Shown here piece by piece: positions 8,007-15,104 of a stretch of DNA of 64,000 nucleotides. How positions within the stretch are numbered: position 1 is the first letter of the stretch; each line of letters opens with the position of its first letter. Under the pieces are notes generated by a model. That model saw only the letters and a list, made by a program, of their open reading frames with translations, had not been told where the DNA came from and ran no database searches. Source of the stretch: Bog-950 sp046329495 (GTDB taxonomy: Bacteria; Bacteroidota; Bacteroidia; Chitinophagales; LD1); contig JAXLUO010000002.1 of the NCBI GenBank assembly GCA_046329495.1, forward strand, positions 248,001-312,000. The letters run 5' to 3'. A program made the translations under genes and the position numbers.

Positions 8007-8058
8007 CCAAATAAAACAGGGTGCGTTTGCACCCCGTTGATCACAATCCTTTTGATTG
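8007..8058 (-). ncRNA. Two-hairpin RNA-like element, copy C (helicase 3' end)
   Basis: A diverged third copy on the minus strand: hairpin 1 (CAATC / GATTG, 8044-8058, loop AAAAG), a 7-nt spacer, hairpin 2 (GGGTGC-AAAC-GCACCC, 8019-8034), then UUUUAUUU. It directly follows the helicase stop, so here it can serve as the gene's terminator. The same hairpin order and 7-9 nt spacing tie it to copies A and B. The 5' part of the element is not clearly conserved. Confidence 0.4.
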
Positions 8059-8086
8059 CTATCTATTTATACAACGTAGTTATAGC

Positions 8087-9412
8087 TTAGTTTGTATTAT
8101 TAGGCTGCTGTGGTTTGTGCGGACCTTTATGATGTCCGCCGCTGTTACCGCCTTTGTGATGATTGCCGCCGCCTTTATGGCCACCACCTCCTCCAGTGCC
8201 TTTGCGCTTGCCTTTAAAGCCGCCGCCCTTGCGGTTACCACCTCCGCCACCGCTGCTACGTTTGCTTGGGTTGTATTCAGGGGTGGGGCCAAACTCTTCG
8301 GGTACCGGTAACTTCTTCACTTCCGATTCAATCAGATCTTCGATACGCTTGAATTTATACTGATCTTCCGGAGTGATAAAGGTTAAGGCAACGCCAGTGG
8401 TTTCGGCACGGGCAGTGCGGCCTACGCGGTGCACATAATCTTCGGCATCATTCGGCACATCGTAGTTTATTACTATGCCGATGCTATCTACATCTATACC
8501 ACGGCTAAGAATGTCAGTAGCTACCAAAATCTGTAAGCTCTTGTTCTTAAACTGACGTAGTACATCGTTGCGCTCCTCTTGCTCCAGATCGCTGTGGATA
8601 GCAGCTACGTTAAAGTGCTTACGCTTTAACTCGCGCTCGAGCGATTTTACATTGTCCTTACGAGAACAGAAGATGAGGATACTGCTTGCTTTACGATCAG
8701 TAAGCAACTTTTGCACCAGCGGCGACTTCTGATTCTCGTACAACACATAGGCAGCCTGCATAACACCCGCAGCCGGTTTGCTGATAGAGATATTGATCTG
8801 CTCCGGTTCGTTTAGGATGCGCTTGGCTAATTCGCGGATCTTTGGCGGCATGGTTGCCGAGAAGAACAGCGTTTGACGATCCTTTGGAAGGAAGCTGATG
8901 ATCTTGTTAATGTCGTCGCTGAAGCCCATGTCAAGCATACGGTCGGCTTCGTCCAGTATCAGGTGCTTGATGTGTTTGAAGTTCACATAACCCATGTTCA
9001 AGTGGGCGATCAAACGACCCGGTGTTGCGATGATGATGTTGGCTCCTTCCGTTAAAGCACGCTTTTCCTGGGCAAACGAAATACCATCGCTACCACCATA
9101 AATAGAGATAGCGCTAACAGGAGCAAAGTAGGCAAAGCCCTGAATGGCTTCATCTATTTGAATTGCCAGTTCGCGCGTAGGCACGATAACCAGCGTATCG
9201 GTTTGCTCGGTTTTGGTTTGGATAATTTTATTGATAACCGGTAGGATAAAGGCTGCCGTTTTACCCGTGCCCGTTTGGGCGCAGGCAATTAAATCTTTTC
9301 CTGCTAAAATTAGCGGTATGGCCTGTTGTTGAATGGGCGTAGGCTTTTCGAAGCCCATGCTGCTTAATCCATCCTGTAACTCAGGCTCAAAATTCAGTTC
9401 TTTAAAAGTCAC
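8087..9412 (-). CDS. DEAD-box RNA helicase (RhlE-like)
   Basis: ATP-dependent RNA helicase acting in RNA remodelling, ribosome assembly or decay. All core motifs are present: Q motif (FEKPTPIQQQAIP), motif I AQTGTGKT, Ia PTRELAIQ, motif II DEAD, motif III SAT, then SRGID (V) and HRVGRTAR (VI). The final 70 or so residues are a low-complexity Gly/Lys/His tail (such as GGGGGNRKGGG), typical of RhlE-type enzymes and likely to bind RNA. I prefer the GTG at 9412 (VTFKELNFEPEL), the family's usual N-terminus, over a TTG at 9436 that adds 8 odd residues and overlaps the upstream gene. It lies 16 bp after the RamB-like regulator gene on the same strand and is probably co-transcribed. Confidence 0.92.
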   Translation of the reverse strand: MTFKELNFEPELQDGLSSMGFEKPTPIQQQAIPLILAGKDLIACAQTGTGKTAAFILPVINKIIQTKTEQTDTLVIVPTRELAIQIDEAIQGFAYFAPVSAISIYGGSDGISFAQEKRALTEGANIIIATPGRLIAHLNMGYVNFKHIKHLILDEADRMLDMGFSDDINKIISFLPKDRQTLFFSATMPPKIRELAKRILNEPEQINISISKPAAGVMQAAYVLYENQKSPLVQKLLTDRKASSILIFCSRKDNVKSLERELKRKHFNVAAIHSDLEQEERNDVLRQFKNKSLQILVATDILSRGIDVDSIGIVINYDVPNDAEDYVHRVGRTARAETTGVALTFITPEDQYKFKRIEDLIESEVKKLPVPEEFGPTPEYNPSKRSSGGGGGNRKGGGFKGKRKGTGGGGGHKGGGNHHKGGNSGGHHKGPHKPQQPNNTN

Positions 9413-9428
9413 GCTGTAAATGTAATTG

Positions 9429-10931
9429 TTAGGCAACCGTGCCGGCGGGCGTTTGCAAATCTTTTGTCAAACGTTCGTATTCCGTCTGTCTTGTTTCCTC
9501 TTCACGCATTTTGCGCAGGGCCAGTGGCGTTTCAAAATTCAATTCATTAACCGGACCCAGTTTCTCAAATTTCAGTGAAGCATCCTGCAGGAATCCTACT
9601 TTCTTCTTCACGGCATCGGTTAATACAAAACCGATAGTTACTGAGTTGGCATTATTATTAAGCTCGGGCATTGGGCGCAGAATAGACATAGTAAGGTATT
9701 CGTCACCATCTTCATTCTTACTGATCACACCTTCGCAAACTGTTTTCTTATCGCCGGTATCGTGCCATTTCTGATCGAGATATTTTACCAGGCTACGGGT
9801 AATCCAGCGGCGATAGTTTTGTTCGCTGAGGATATACTGCAGGTCGACCTGATTGCGCGAAAGGTGTAACTCTTTCGATATCTCCTTCATGTGCTTCGAT
9901 GGTTCGCGGCTGCTATAGCGGATAAAGTAAAGCTCGTTAAAACCAAAGTATTTAGGCAGCAGATTCGAAATACGCTGAAACAACATCTCCGGAGAGGTAT
10001 TGTATTTCTCTAATAGGCTAACCACAAACTCGCCGTCCCATTTGGTTTTGGCCAGGAAGGTCTCGATGTCAGCAATGAGCGAATCTTTAAAGATGTGCAG
10101 CGCCTGGGCAAAGTAGTTCGCCTTGAAGTTGTTCATTACATGGTCAAAGCTTTCCACCTTTAACCAACTGGTGGTATGCGGGCGCTTGGTGATCTTTAAA
10201 TAAGCAAAGCCCAATTCGCGGCCAAAGAGGAATATCTTCTGTTGCTCGGTAAGCTTTACGTTATATAATAAGGTAGGCTGCTCGCCCGGTACAAATACCG
10301 AACGGAAATGGCGCAGCTTTGGATACTCTATAAAATCAGTTGCCTCTACCTTATAATTAAAGCGGGTCTTTAATAACTCTTCGTAATCTTTAGAAGTAAG
10401 CAACTGTGTATTGCTTAAGTTATTCTCCTTACGGAAGTTTTCTACAGCAGTTTCCAGGTCTTCGAAGTAGTTATCGTTCATTTCCTGGTAACTGCGCAGG
10501 CAACTAAAGTAAAAGTGCTCTTCCTGCAGGTTGTAGTTACGGGCAATTTCGAAAACCGAATTTATAAGAGCCGAAAGCTGTGTTGGTGCGCTTGCCATCA
10601 TGCTCATCAAAAGGCCTTTATCTATACCGAAAGTTTCGAAAAGGAAGTCGTTAATAATGCGGAGGTTTAGCACCTGCACCACCGGGGTAAGATTCTTGTT
10701 TATTTTAAGCGATACCAGTTGGTCGTAGGTGGTTTCAAGCGCCTTGGCCAGTTCGTTGATCTTATCGGGCTTGGGGTATTTCTTCCCGTTCTCGATTTCG
10801 TTTAGGTACGAAACCGATACCCCTGATTTATTAGAAAGCTCCTGTAAGGACAGGCCTTTGTCGGTTCTAAGTTTCTTAAGTTTTAATCCGAAAATGATAC
10901 GGATGTTTTCTTCTGTGGTGGTTTCAACCAT
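9429..10931 (-). CDS. RamB-like XRE-family regulator of acetate metabolism
   Basis: 500-residue DNA-binding regulator. The N-terminal XRE helix-turn-helix (about 12-72: LKKLRTDKGLSLQELSNKSG, then VSVSYLNEIENGKKYPKP) is followed by a long C-terminal region like that of RamB/short-chain fatty acyl regulators (IrrE-like plus DUF2083-like regions). Where IrrE-type domains carry a zinc-binding HExxH, this protein reads FGRELGFAY (about 236-244), so peptidase activity is unlikely and the domain may sense a ligand. In actinobacteria RamB controls aceA and aceB. Here the gene is divergent from aceB-aceA, with an array of GCGAA boxes between them starting 28 bp from this start codon, so autoregulation and control of the glyoxylate shunt are the natural inference. 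Confidence 0.85.
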   Translation of the reverse strand: MVETTTEENIRIIFGLKLKKLRTDKGLSLQELSNKSGVSVSYLNEIENGKKYPKPDKINELAKALETTYDQLVSLKINKNLTPVVQVLNLRIINDFLFETFGIDKGLLMSMMASAPTQLSALINSVFEIARNYNLQEEHFYFSCLRSYQEMNDNYFEDLETAVENFRKENNLSNTQLLTSKDYEELLKTRFNYKVEATDFIEYPKLRHFRSVFVPGEQPTLLYNVKLTEQQKIFLFGRELGFAYLKITKRPHTTSWLKVESFDHVMNNFKANYFAQALHIFKDSLIADIETFLAKTKWDGEFVVSLLEKYNTSPEMLFQRISNLLPKYFGFNELYFIRYSSREPSKHMKEISKELHLSRNQVDLQYILSEQNYRRWITRSLVKYLDQKWHDTGDKKTVCEGVISKNEDGDEYLTMSILRPMPELNNNANSVTIGFVLTDAVKKKVGFLQDASLKFEKLGPVNELNFETPLALRKMREEETRQTEYERLTKDLQTPAGTVA

Positions 10932-10958
10932 GATCTTCTTCCTATTTTTAGTGCCTCA

Positions 10959-11123
10959 GCGAATACGGCTCATTTTGCGAATACAGCCCAAATAAAGTTT
11001 TATCCGCAGCCAGCGAAATAAGCATAGCCAGCGAACAAAGATATAAAAAACGAATTTTCGCCAAAGAGAAAATTTCGCTTGCATTTGTCAAATGTAGTTA
11101 CCATCTTTGCAGCGAAAATTCGC
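10959..11123. promoter_or_regulatory. Array of GCGAA/TTCGC boxes, putative operator of aceB and its regulator
   Basis: Eight copies of the pentamer GCGAA or its complement occur in 165 bp: GCGAA at 10959, 10977, 11013, 11031 and 11112; TTCGC at 11057, 11074 and 11119. The first four are in the same orientation and spaced 18, 36 and 18 bp. The last two form the palindrome GCGAAAATTCGC (11112-11123), which ends 3 bp before the aceB ATG. About 0.3 copies are expected by chance. Binding by the neighbouring RamB-like protein is inferred. Confidence 0.6.
11078..11109 (+). promoter_or_regulatory. Putative aceB promoter
   Basis: CTTG (11078-11081), 20 nt, then CATCTTTG (11102-11109) resembles TTTG-N19-TAnnTTTG. 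Transcription would begin inside the GCGAA palindrome at 11112-11123, so a bound regulator would cover the start site. Confidence 0.45.
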
Positions 11124-11126
11124 AAA

Positions 11127-12725
11127 ATGGCAACAGCTACTATTATAGAGGGCCTGGAATTACCCGAAAACCTAAGCCCCGAATACCTGGAAATACTGAC
11201 ACCCGAGGCCCTGGCCCTGGTTGTTAAATTACAGCGCAAATTCAACGCCCGCCGCCTTGAATTATTAGCCAAGCGTGTTGAACGTCAACAACTTATCGAT
11301 GCCGGCCAACTGCCCGACTTTTTACCCGAAACCAAGGCCATCCGCGAAGGCGACTGGACCGCAGCCCCCATTCCGGCTGACATTCAGGACCGCCGTGTGG
11401 AGATCACAGGTCCGGTTGACCGTAAGATGATCATCAACGCCCTGAACAGCGGCGCCAAGGTTTTTATGGCCGACTTTGAAGACTCCAACTCTCCTACCTG
11501 GAGCAATAACATCGAAGGTCAACTGAACCTGCGCGATGCCAACCGCAAATCCATCAGCTATGTAAACCCCGATAACGGCAAAAGCTACAAACTGAACGAA
11601 AAGACAGCTGTGTTGTTCGTTCGCCCGCGTGGCTGGCATTTACCTGAAAAGCACGTGAAGGTAGATGGACAGTTAATGAGCGGCTCGCTGTTCGACTTCG
11701 GTTTATACTTTTACCATAACGCCAAACAACTTTTAGCCAACGGCAGCGGCCCTTACTTCTACCTGCCTAAAATGGAAAGCCATTTAGAGGCCCGCTTGTG
11801 GAACGATGTATTTGTGTTTGCACAGGAGGAACTGGGCATTCCGCAAGGCACTATTAAGGCTACCGTATTAATAGAAACCATTACCGCTACTTTTGAACTG
11901 CACGAGATTATCTACGAACTGCGCGAACACATGTGCGGTTTAAACTGCGGCCGTTGGGATTACATCTTCTCTTACATCAAAAAATTCCGCAACCTGAAAG
12001 GCTTTGTATTACCTGAGCGCGGACAGGTTACTATGGCTGTTCCGTTTATGGCCTCGTATAGCAAGCTGGTTATACAAACCTGCCATAAGCGCCGTGTGCA
12101 TGCCATGGGTGGTATGAGCGCCTTTATTCCTATTAAAGGAGACGAGGCTGCTAACAATGCCGCCATTGAAAAAGTGCGCCAGGACAAACTGCGCGAAGTG
12201 CAGAACGGCCACGATGGCACCTGGGTGGCTCACCCCGGTTTAGTAGGCACCGCTATGGATGTATTTAATGAATACATGCCAACACCTAACAACTACCACG
12301 TTACCCGCGAGGGCGATGTTTACACCCAAAAAGATCTGCTGGCTGTGCCGGAAGGAACCATTACCGAAGCCGGTTTGCGCAACAACATTAACGTAGGCAT
12401 TCTTTATATAGAAAGCTGGTTGCGTGGTGTTGGTGCTGCCGCCCTGCACAACTTAATGGAAGATGCCGCTACTGCCGAAATTAGCCGCACCCAGGTTTGG
12501 CAATGGATTAAGAACGGTAGCCAGTTAAGCGATGGCCGCACCATTACTTATGAGTTGTTCAAGGAGTTGCTGCCAAGCGAACTGGAAACCATTAAAGCGT
12601 ATGTAGGCGAAGCCGCTTACAACAAGCCAACCATGAAGCGCGCCATTGAAATGTTTGATGCGCTGGTGCAGTTAGGCGACTACAAGGAGTTTTTGACTTT
12701 GCCTGCTTACGAGGAAATAGATTAA
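11127..12725 (+). CDS. aceB: Malate synthase A
   Basis: Condenses glyoxylate with acetyl-CoA to malate, the second step of the glyoxylate shunt. The ATG at 11127 (MATATIIEGLELPENL) gives a 532-residue protein, the usual size of the A isoform. The TTG at 11079 is rejected because its extra residues lie in the promoter/operator zone. Family stretches include VFMADFEDSNSPTWSNNIEG, LFVRPRGWHLPEKH with the conserved Arg, ATVLIETITATFE, and CGLNCGRWDYIFSYIKKF. It is cytosolic. Isocitrate lyase follows 74 bp later on the same strand, so the two form an operon. The operator-like array just upstream suggests repression or activation by the divergent RamB-like regulator according to acetate or fatty-acid supply. 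Confidence 0.97.
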   Translation: MATATIIEGLELPENLSPEYLEILTPEALALVVKLQRKFNARRLELLAKRVERQQLIDAGQLPDFLPETKAIREGDWTAAPIPADIQDRRVEITGPVDRKMIINALNSGAKVFMADFEDSNSPTWSNNIEGQLNLRDANRKSISYVNPDNGKSYKLNEKTAVLFVRPRGWHLPEKHVKVDGQLMSGSLFDFGLYFYHNAKQLLANGSGPYFYLPKMESHLEARLWNDVFVFAQEELGIPQGTIKATVLIETITATFELHEIIYELREHMCGLNCGRWDYIFSYIKKFRNLKGFVLPERGQVTMAVPFMASYSKLVIQTCHKRRVHAMGGMSAFIPIKGDEAANNAAIEKVRQDKLREVQNGHDGTWVAHPGLVGTAMDVFNEYMPTPNNYHVTREGDVYTQKDLLAVPEGTITEAGLRNNINVGILYIESWLRGVGAAALHNLMEDAATAEISRTQVWQWIKNGSQLSDGRTITYELFKELLPSELETIKAYVGEAAYNKPTMKRAIEMFDALVQLGDYKEFLTLPAYEEID

Positions 12726-12799
12726 GACAGCAGAAATCAGACAATAGAAAAGCATTAAACAAAGAACATTTTTATAAAACAATCAACCTTTATATCGTC

Positions 12800-14077
12800 A
12801 TGACAAAACAAGAAAGAGCAGCGCGCCTGCGCCAAGACTGGGAAACAAACCCACGTTGGAAAAACGTTCACCGTCCTTACTCTGCTGAGGAGGTAATTAA
12901 CATTGCCGGCTCGGTGCAGATCGAGTACAGTTTGGCCCGCAACGGCGCGACTAAATTGTGGAACCGTCTGCAAACGGATAACTGGGTGGCAGGTTTAGGT
13001 GCCTTAACCGGTAACCAGGCTATACAGGAAGTAGCTGCCGGTATGAAGGCCATCTACCTTTCGGGCTGGCAGGTTGCGGCTGATGCGAACCTGGGCAGTG
13101 AAATGTATCCTGACCAATCATTATATCCTGCTAACTCGGTGCCTGCTGTTGTAAAGCGTATTAACAATGCCTTACTGCGTCGCGACCAGATTGAATATAT
13201 GGATGGCGAACCTACCACTGACTGGATGGTGCCTATTGTTGCTGATGCCGAAGCAGGCTTTGGCGGCAACCTGAACGCCTTTGAATTAATGAAAGGCATG
13301 ATTGAAGCAGGTGCTGCCGGTGTGCACTGGGAAGATCAATTAGCTTCTGCTAAAAAGTGCGGTCACTTAGGTGGTAAGGTATTGGTGCCTACGCAGGAAG
13401 CGATCAACAAATTGGTTGCTGCCCGTTTAGCTGCCGACGTTTGCAATGTGCCAACCCTGGTAATTGCCCGTACAGATGCTGAAGCTGCTAACTTGTTGAC
13501 TACTGACGTAGATGCACGCGACCAGAAGTTCTTGACCGGCAAGCGTGCTCCAGAAGGTTATTTTTACGTTAAGAATGGCCTGGAGCAAGGTATTGACCGT
13601 GGTATCAGCTACGCGCCATACGCCGATCTTATCTGGATGGAAACAGGCAACCCTGACTTAGGTTTGGCCCGCGAATTCGCCCAAGGTATCCACGCCAAAT
13701 ATCCCGGTAAGATGTTAGCTTATAACTGTTCGCCATCATTTAACTGGAGCAAGTTTATGGATGAGAAACAAATGCTTACCTTCCGCGAGCAAATCGCAGA
13801 GATGGGCTACAAGTTCCAGTTCATAACACTGGCCGGCTTCCACGCCCTGAACACTGCTATGTTCGAGTTATCGAAAGCTTATGTTGAAAGAGGCATGGCC
13901 GGTTTCAGCGAACTGCAGCAGCGCGAATTTGCCCTGGAGAAACATGGCTTTAAAGCTATTAAGCACCAGGCATTTGTTGGTACAGGATACTTTGACGCTG
14001 TTCAGAACGTTGTACAACAAGGACAAAGCTCTACTACTGCACTGGCAGGCTCTACTGAAGCCGAACAGTTCCACTAG
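12800..14077 (+). CDS. aceA: Isocitrate lyase
   Basis: Splits isocitrate into glyoxylate and succinate, the first step of the glyoxylate shunt. The 425-residue length and motifs match the bacterial enzyme of the E. coli type: IVADAEAGFGG (about 146-156), WEDQLASAKKCGHLGGKVL with catalytic Cys187 and His189, VIARTDAEAA, and YNCSPSFNW for the C-terminal active-site side. The start ATG at 12800 gives MTKQERAARLRQDW, as in relatives. It is the second gene of the aceB-aceA pair. A strong terminator follows at 14142, closing the operon. Together with aceB it lets the cell grow on acetate or fatty acids without losing carbon in the TCA cycle. Confidence 0.97.
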   Translation: MTKQERAARLRQDWETNPRWKNVHRPYSAEEVINIAGSVQIEYSLARNGATKLWNRLQTDNWVAGLGALTGNQAIQEVAAGMKAIYLSGWQVAADANLGSEMYPDQSLYPANSVPAVVKRINNALLRRDQIEYMDGEPTTDWMVPIVADAEAGFGGNLNAFELMKGMIEAGAAGVHWEDQLASAKKCGHLGGKVLVPTQEAINKLVAARLAADVCNVPTLVIARTDAEAANLLTTDVDARDQKFLTGKRAPEGYFYVKNGLEQGIDRGISYAPYADLIWMETGNPDLGLAREFAQGIHAKYPGKMLAYNCSPSFNWSKFMDEKQMLTFREQIAEMGYKFQFITLAGFHALNTAMFELSKAYVERGMAGFSELQQREFALEKHGFKAIKHQAFVGTGYFDAVQNVVQQGQSSTTALAGSTEAEQFH

Positions 14078-14141
14078 TAGTTACAATATAGGGAGACCTA
14101 AAACGTCTTTCATTTGTGGATTTTGGTTAGCAACAATGAAA

Positions 14142-14173
14142 GCCCCTCGGAGCAATCCGGGGGGATTTTTTTT
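14142..14173 (+). terminator. Intrinsic terminator of the aceB-aceA operon
   Basis: The stem cccc(t)cgga / tccggggg is closed by loop gcaa and followed by a run of eight T (14166-14173), 64 bp after the aceA stop codon. Confidence 0.88.
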
Positions 14174-14260
14174 GTCTTTTGTTGAGACTTTAGAAATCAG
14201 GGATCAGAAAGCAGACGGGAGTTGCGAGTTTTGAGTTAAGAATTCTGAGTTGTGAATAGA

Positions 14261-14334
14261 AACTTTACACTCCTTTACACTTTTTGTCTGAACTAGGATT
14301 CGTAGGATTAGCGGATTTTAGGATTAACAGCCGC
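14261..14334. repeat. 74-bp perfect direct repeat, copy 1
   Basis: Identical to 14429-14502, exactly 168 bp apart. It begins with TTTACACTCC-TTTACACTTT and continues with four spaced GGATT words (ggattcg, ggattag, ggatttt, ggattaa). The second part resembles low-complexity GGATTA-type repeats common between Bacteroidota genes. Confidence 0.85.
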
Positions 14335-14359
14335 ATTTTCGTTCTGAAAGGGCTTTAAC

Positions 14360-14404
14360 TTGAAAAAGGTTACAAAAGGTTACATTAAATCTAAGGTTAC
14401 ACTT
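14360..14404. repeat. 45-bp direct repeat with triple GGTTACA word, copy 1
   Basis: Differs from 14572-14616 at one position (A/G). It contains ggttac three times at 11- and 18-nt steps. It alternates with the 74-bp repeat, giving an interleaved duplication. Confidence 0.8.
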
Positions 14405-14428
14405 ATTAAGTGGGGAGTTTTGGGCACC

Positions 14429-14502
14429 AACTTTACACTCCTTTACACTTTTTGTCTGAACTAGGATTCGTAGGATTAGCGGATTTTAGGATTAACAGCC
14501 GC
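14429..14502. repeat. 74-bp perfect direct repeat, copy 2
   Basis: Second identical copy of 14261-14334. Perfect identity points to a recent duplication or gene conversion. Confidence 0.85.
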
Positions 14503-14571
14503 TGTATCGTCCTGAAAAAAGTTGACACTTTTAATAAATAGTCCTCTGTATCGTCCTGAAAGTGCCTTGAT

Positions 14572-14616
14572 TTGAAAAAGGTTACAAAAGGTTACATTGA
14601 ATCTAAGGTTACACTT
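14572..14616. repeat. 45-bp direct repeat with triple GGTTACA word, copy 2
   Basis: One mismatch from 14360-14404. It is followed by a third unit at 14641 (gagttgtga, g, tagaaact) that also occurs at 14247 with one change. Confidence 0.8.
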
Positions 14617-14654
14617 TGTTAGTTTTGAGTTAGGAGTGCGGAGTTGTGAGTAGA

Positions 14655-14933
14655 AACTTTACACTCCTTTACACTTTTTGCACAAGTGGCAGGTTTAGCT
14701 GATAGGGATTTATTGGAAAGGCTTGGAATTGATAGGAAATGATAGGATGTACGCATATACCTATCAACCCTATCATGCCGGGCATAGATGCCTGACGCTC
14801 GTTTAAGGGCATACTCCTCCCGTTACGCAAGTTGCGTTTTAGTGTTTTCATCGGTATGTCAAAGAACCGGATTATAGGTTTAGGACGCAAAGATACTAAA
14901 TAAAATCTTTTGTTTCTTATTTTATTTCTTAAA
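14655..14933 (-). repeat. Dispersed element of about 275 bp, copy 1
   Basis: Oriented on the minus strand it starts with AT-rich sequence, has TATCTTTG (14888-14895, a perfect -7 box), then GTTCTTTGACATACC (boxA-like), a 60-codon open frame from the ATG at 14851 (MKTLKRNLRN) to the stop at 14669, and ends with the TTTACACTCC-TTTACACTTT motif. The second copy is at 58897-59165, including a 34-bp identical core. It may be a small RNA gene, a tiny protein gene or the remnant of a non-autonomous mobile element. No terminal inverted repeats or target duplications were recognised. Confidence 0.6.
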
Positions 14934-15104
14934 ATACACTTAAAGGGTGCTTACCAATTGGTAAATGGCGGCTTAGGCTTAAGTTAAGATGCCTCCTGCG
15001 TCGGCATGACAGACAGTTTTAGAAAGGAATGTGTTATGGCAAGTTGTAGCCTTTGGCAACAGGCATAGGTATGGCGATGCAGTAAGCTTCGCTCAATTTC
15101 GACT

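Larger units (their letters stand above)
14174..15104. other. Gene-free, repeat-rich intergenic region
   Basis: No reading frame here looks like a protein of known type. The left half is made of short direct repeats (a 74-bp perfect pair, a 45-bp near-perfect pair and a recurring TTTACACTCC-TTTACACTTT motif). The right half (14655-14933) is one copy of a roughly 275-bp element that recurs near 59 kb. From about 14940 to 15104 I see no feature and no clear terminator for the esterase gene. Confidence 0.7.

Noticed and set aside
9413..9436. Longer TTG start for the helicase
   Set aside because: It adds 8 residues not seen at the family's N-terminus and overlaps the upstream gene. The GTG start matches the (M/V)TFKEL pattern.
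14669..14851. A 60-codon frame in repeat copy 1 as a confirmed gene
   Set aside because: The second copy lacks the start and has a shifted N-terminal frame. It is kept as a possibility in the repeat entry and finding, not as a gene.
14174..15104. Insertion sequence or transposase remnant
   Set aside because: No transposase-like frame, no terminal inverted repeats and no target duplications were recognised.
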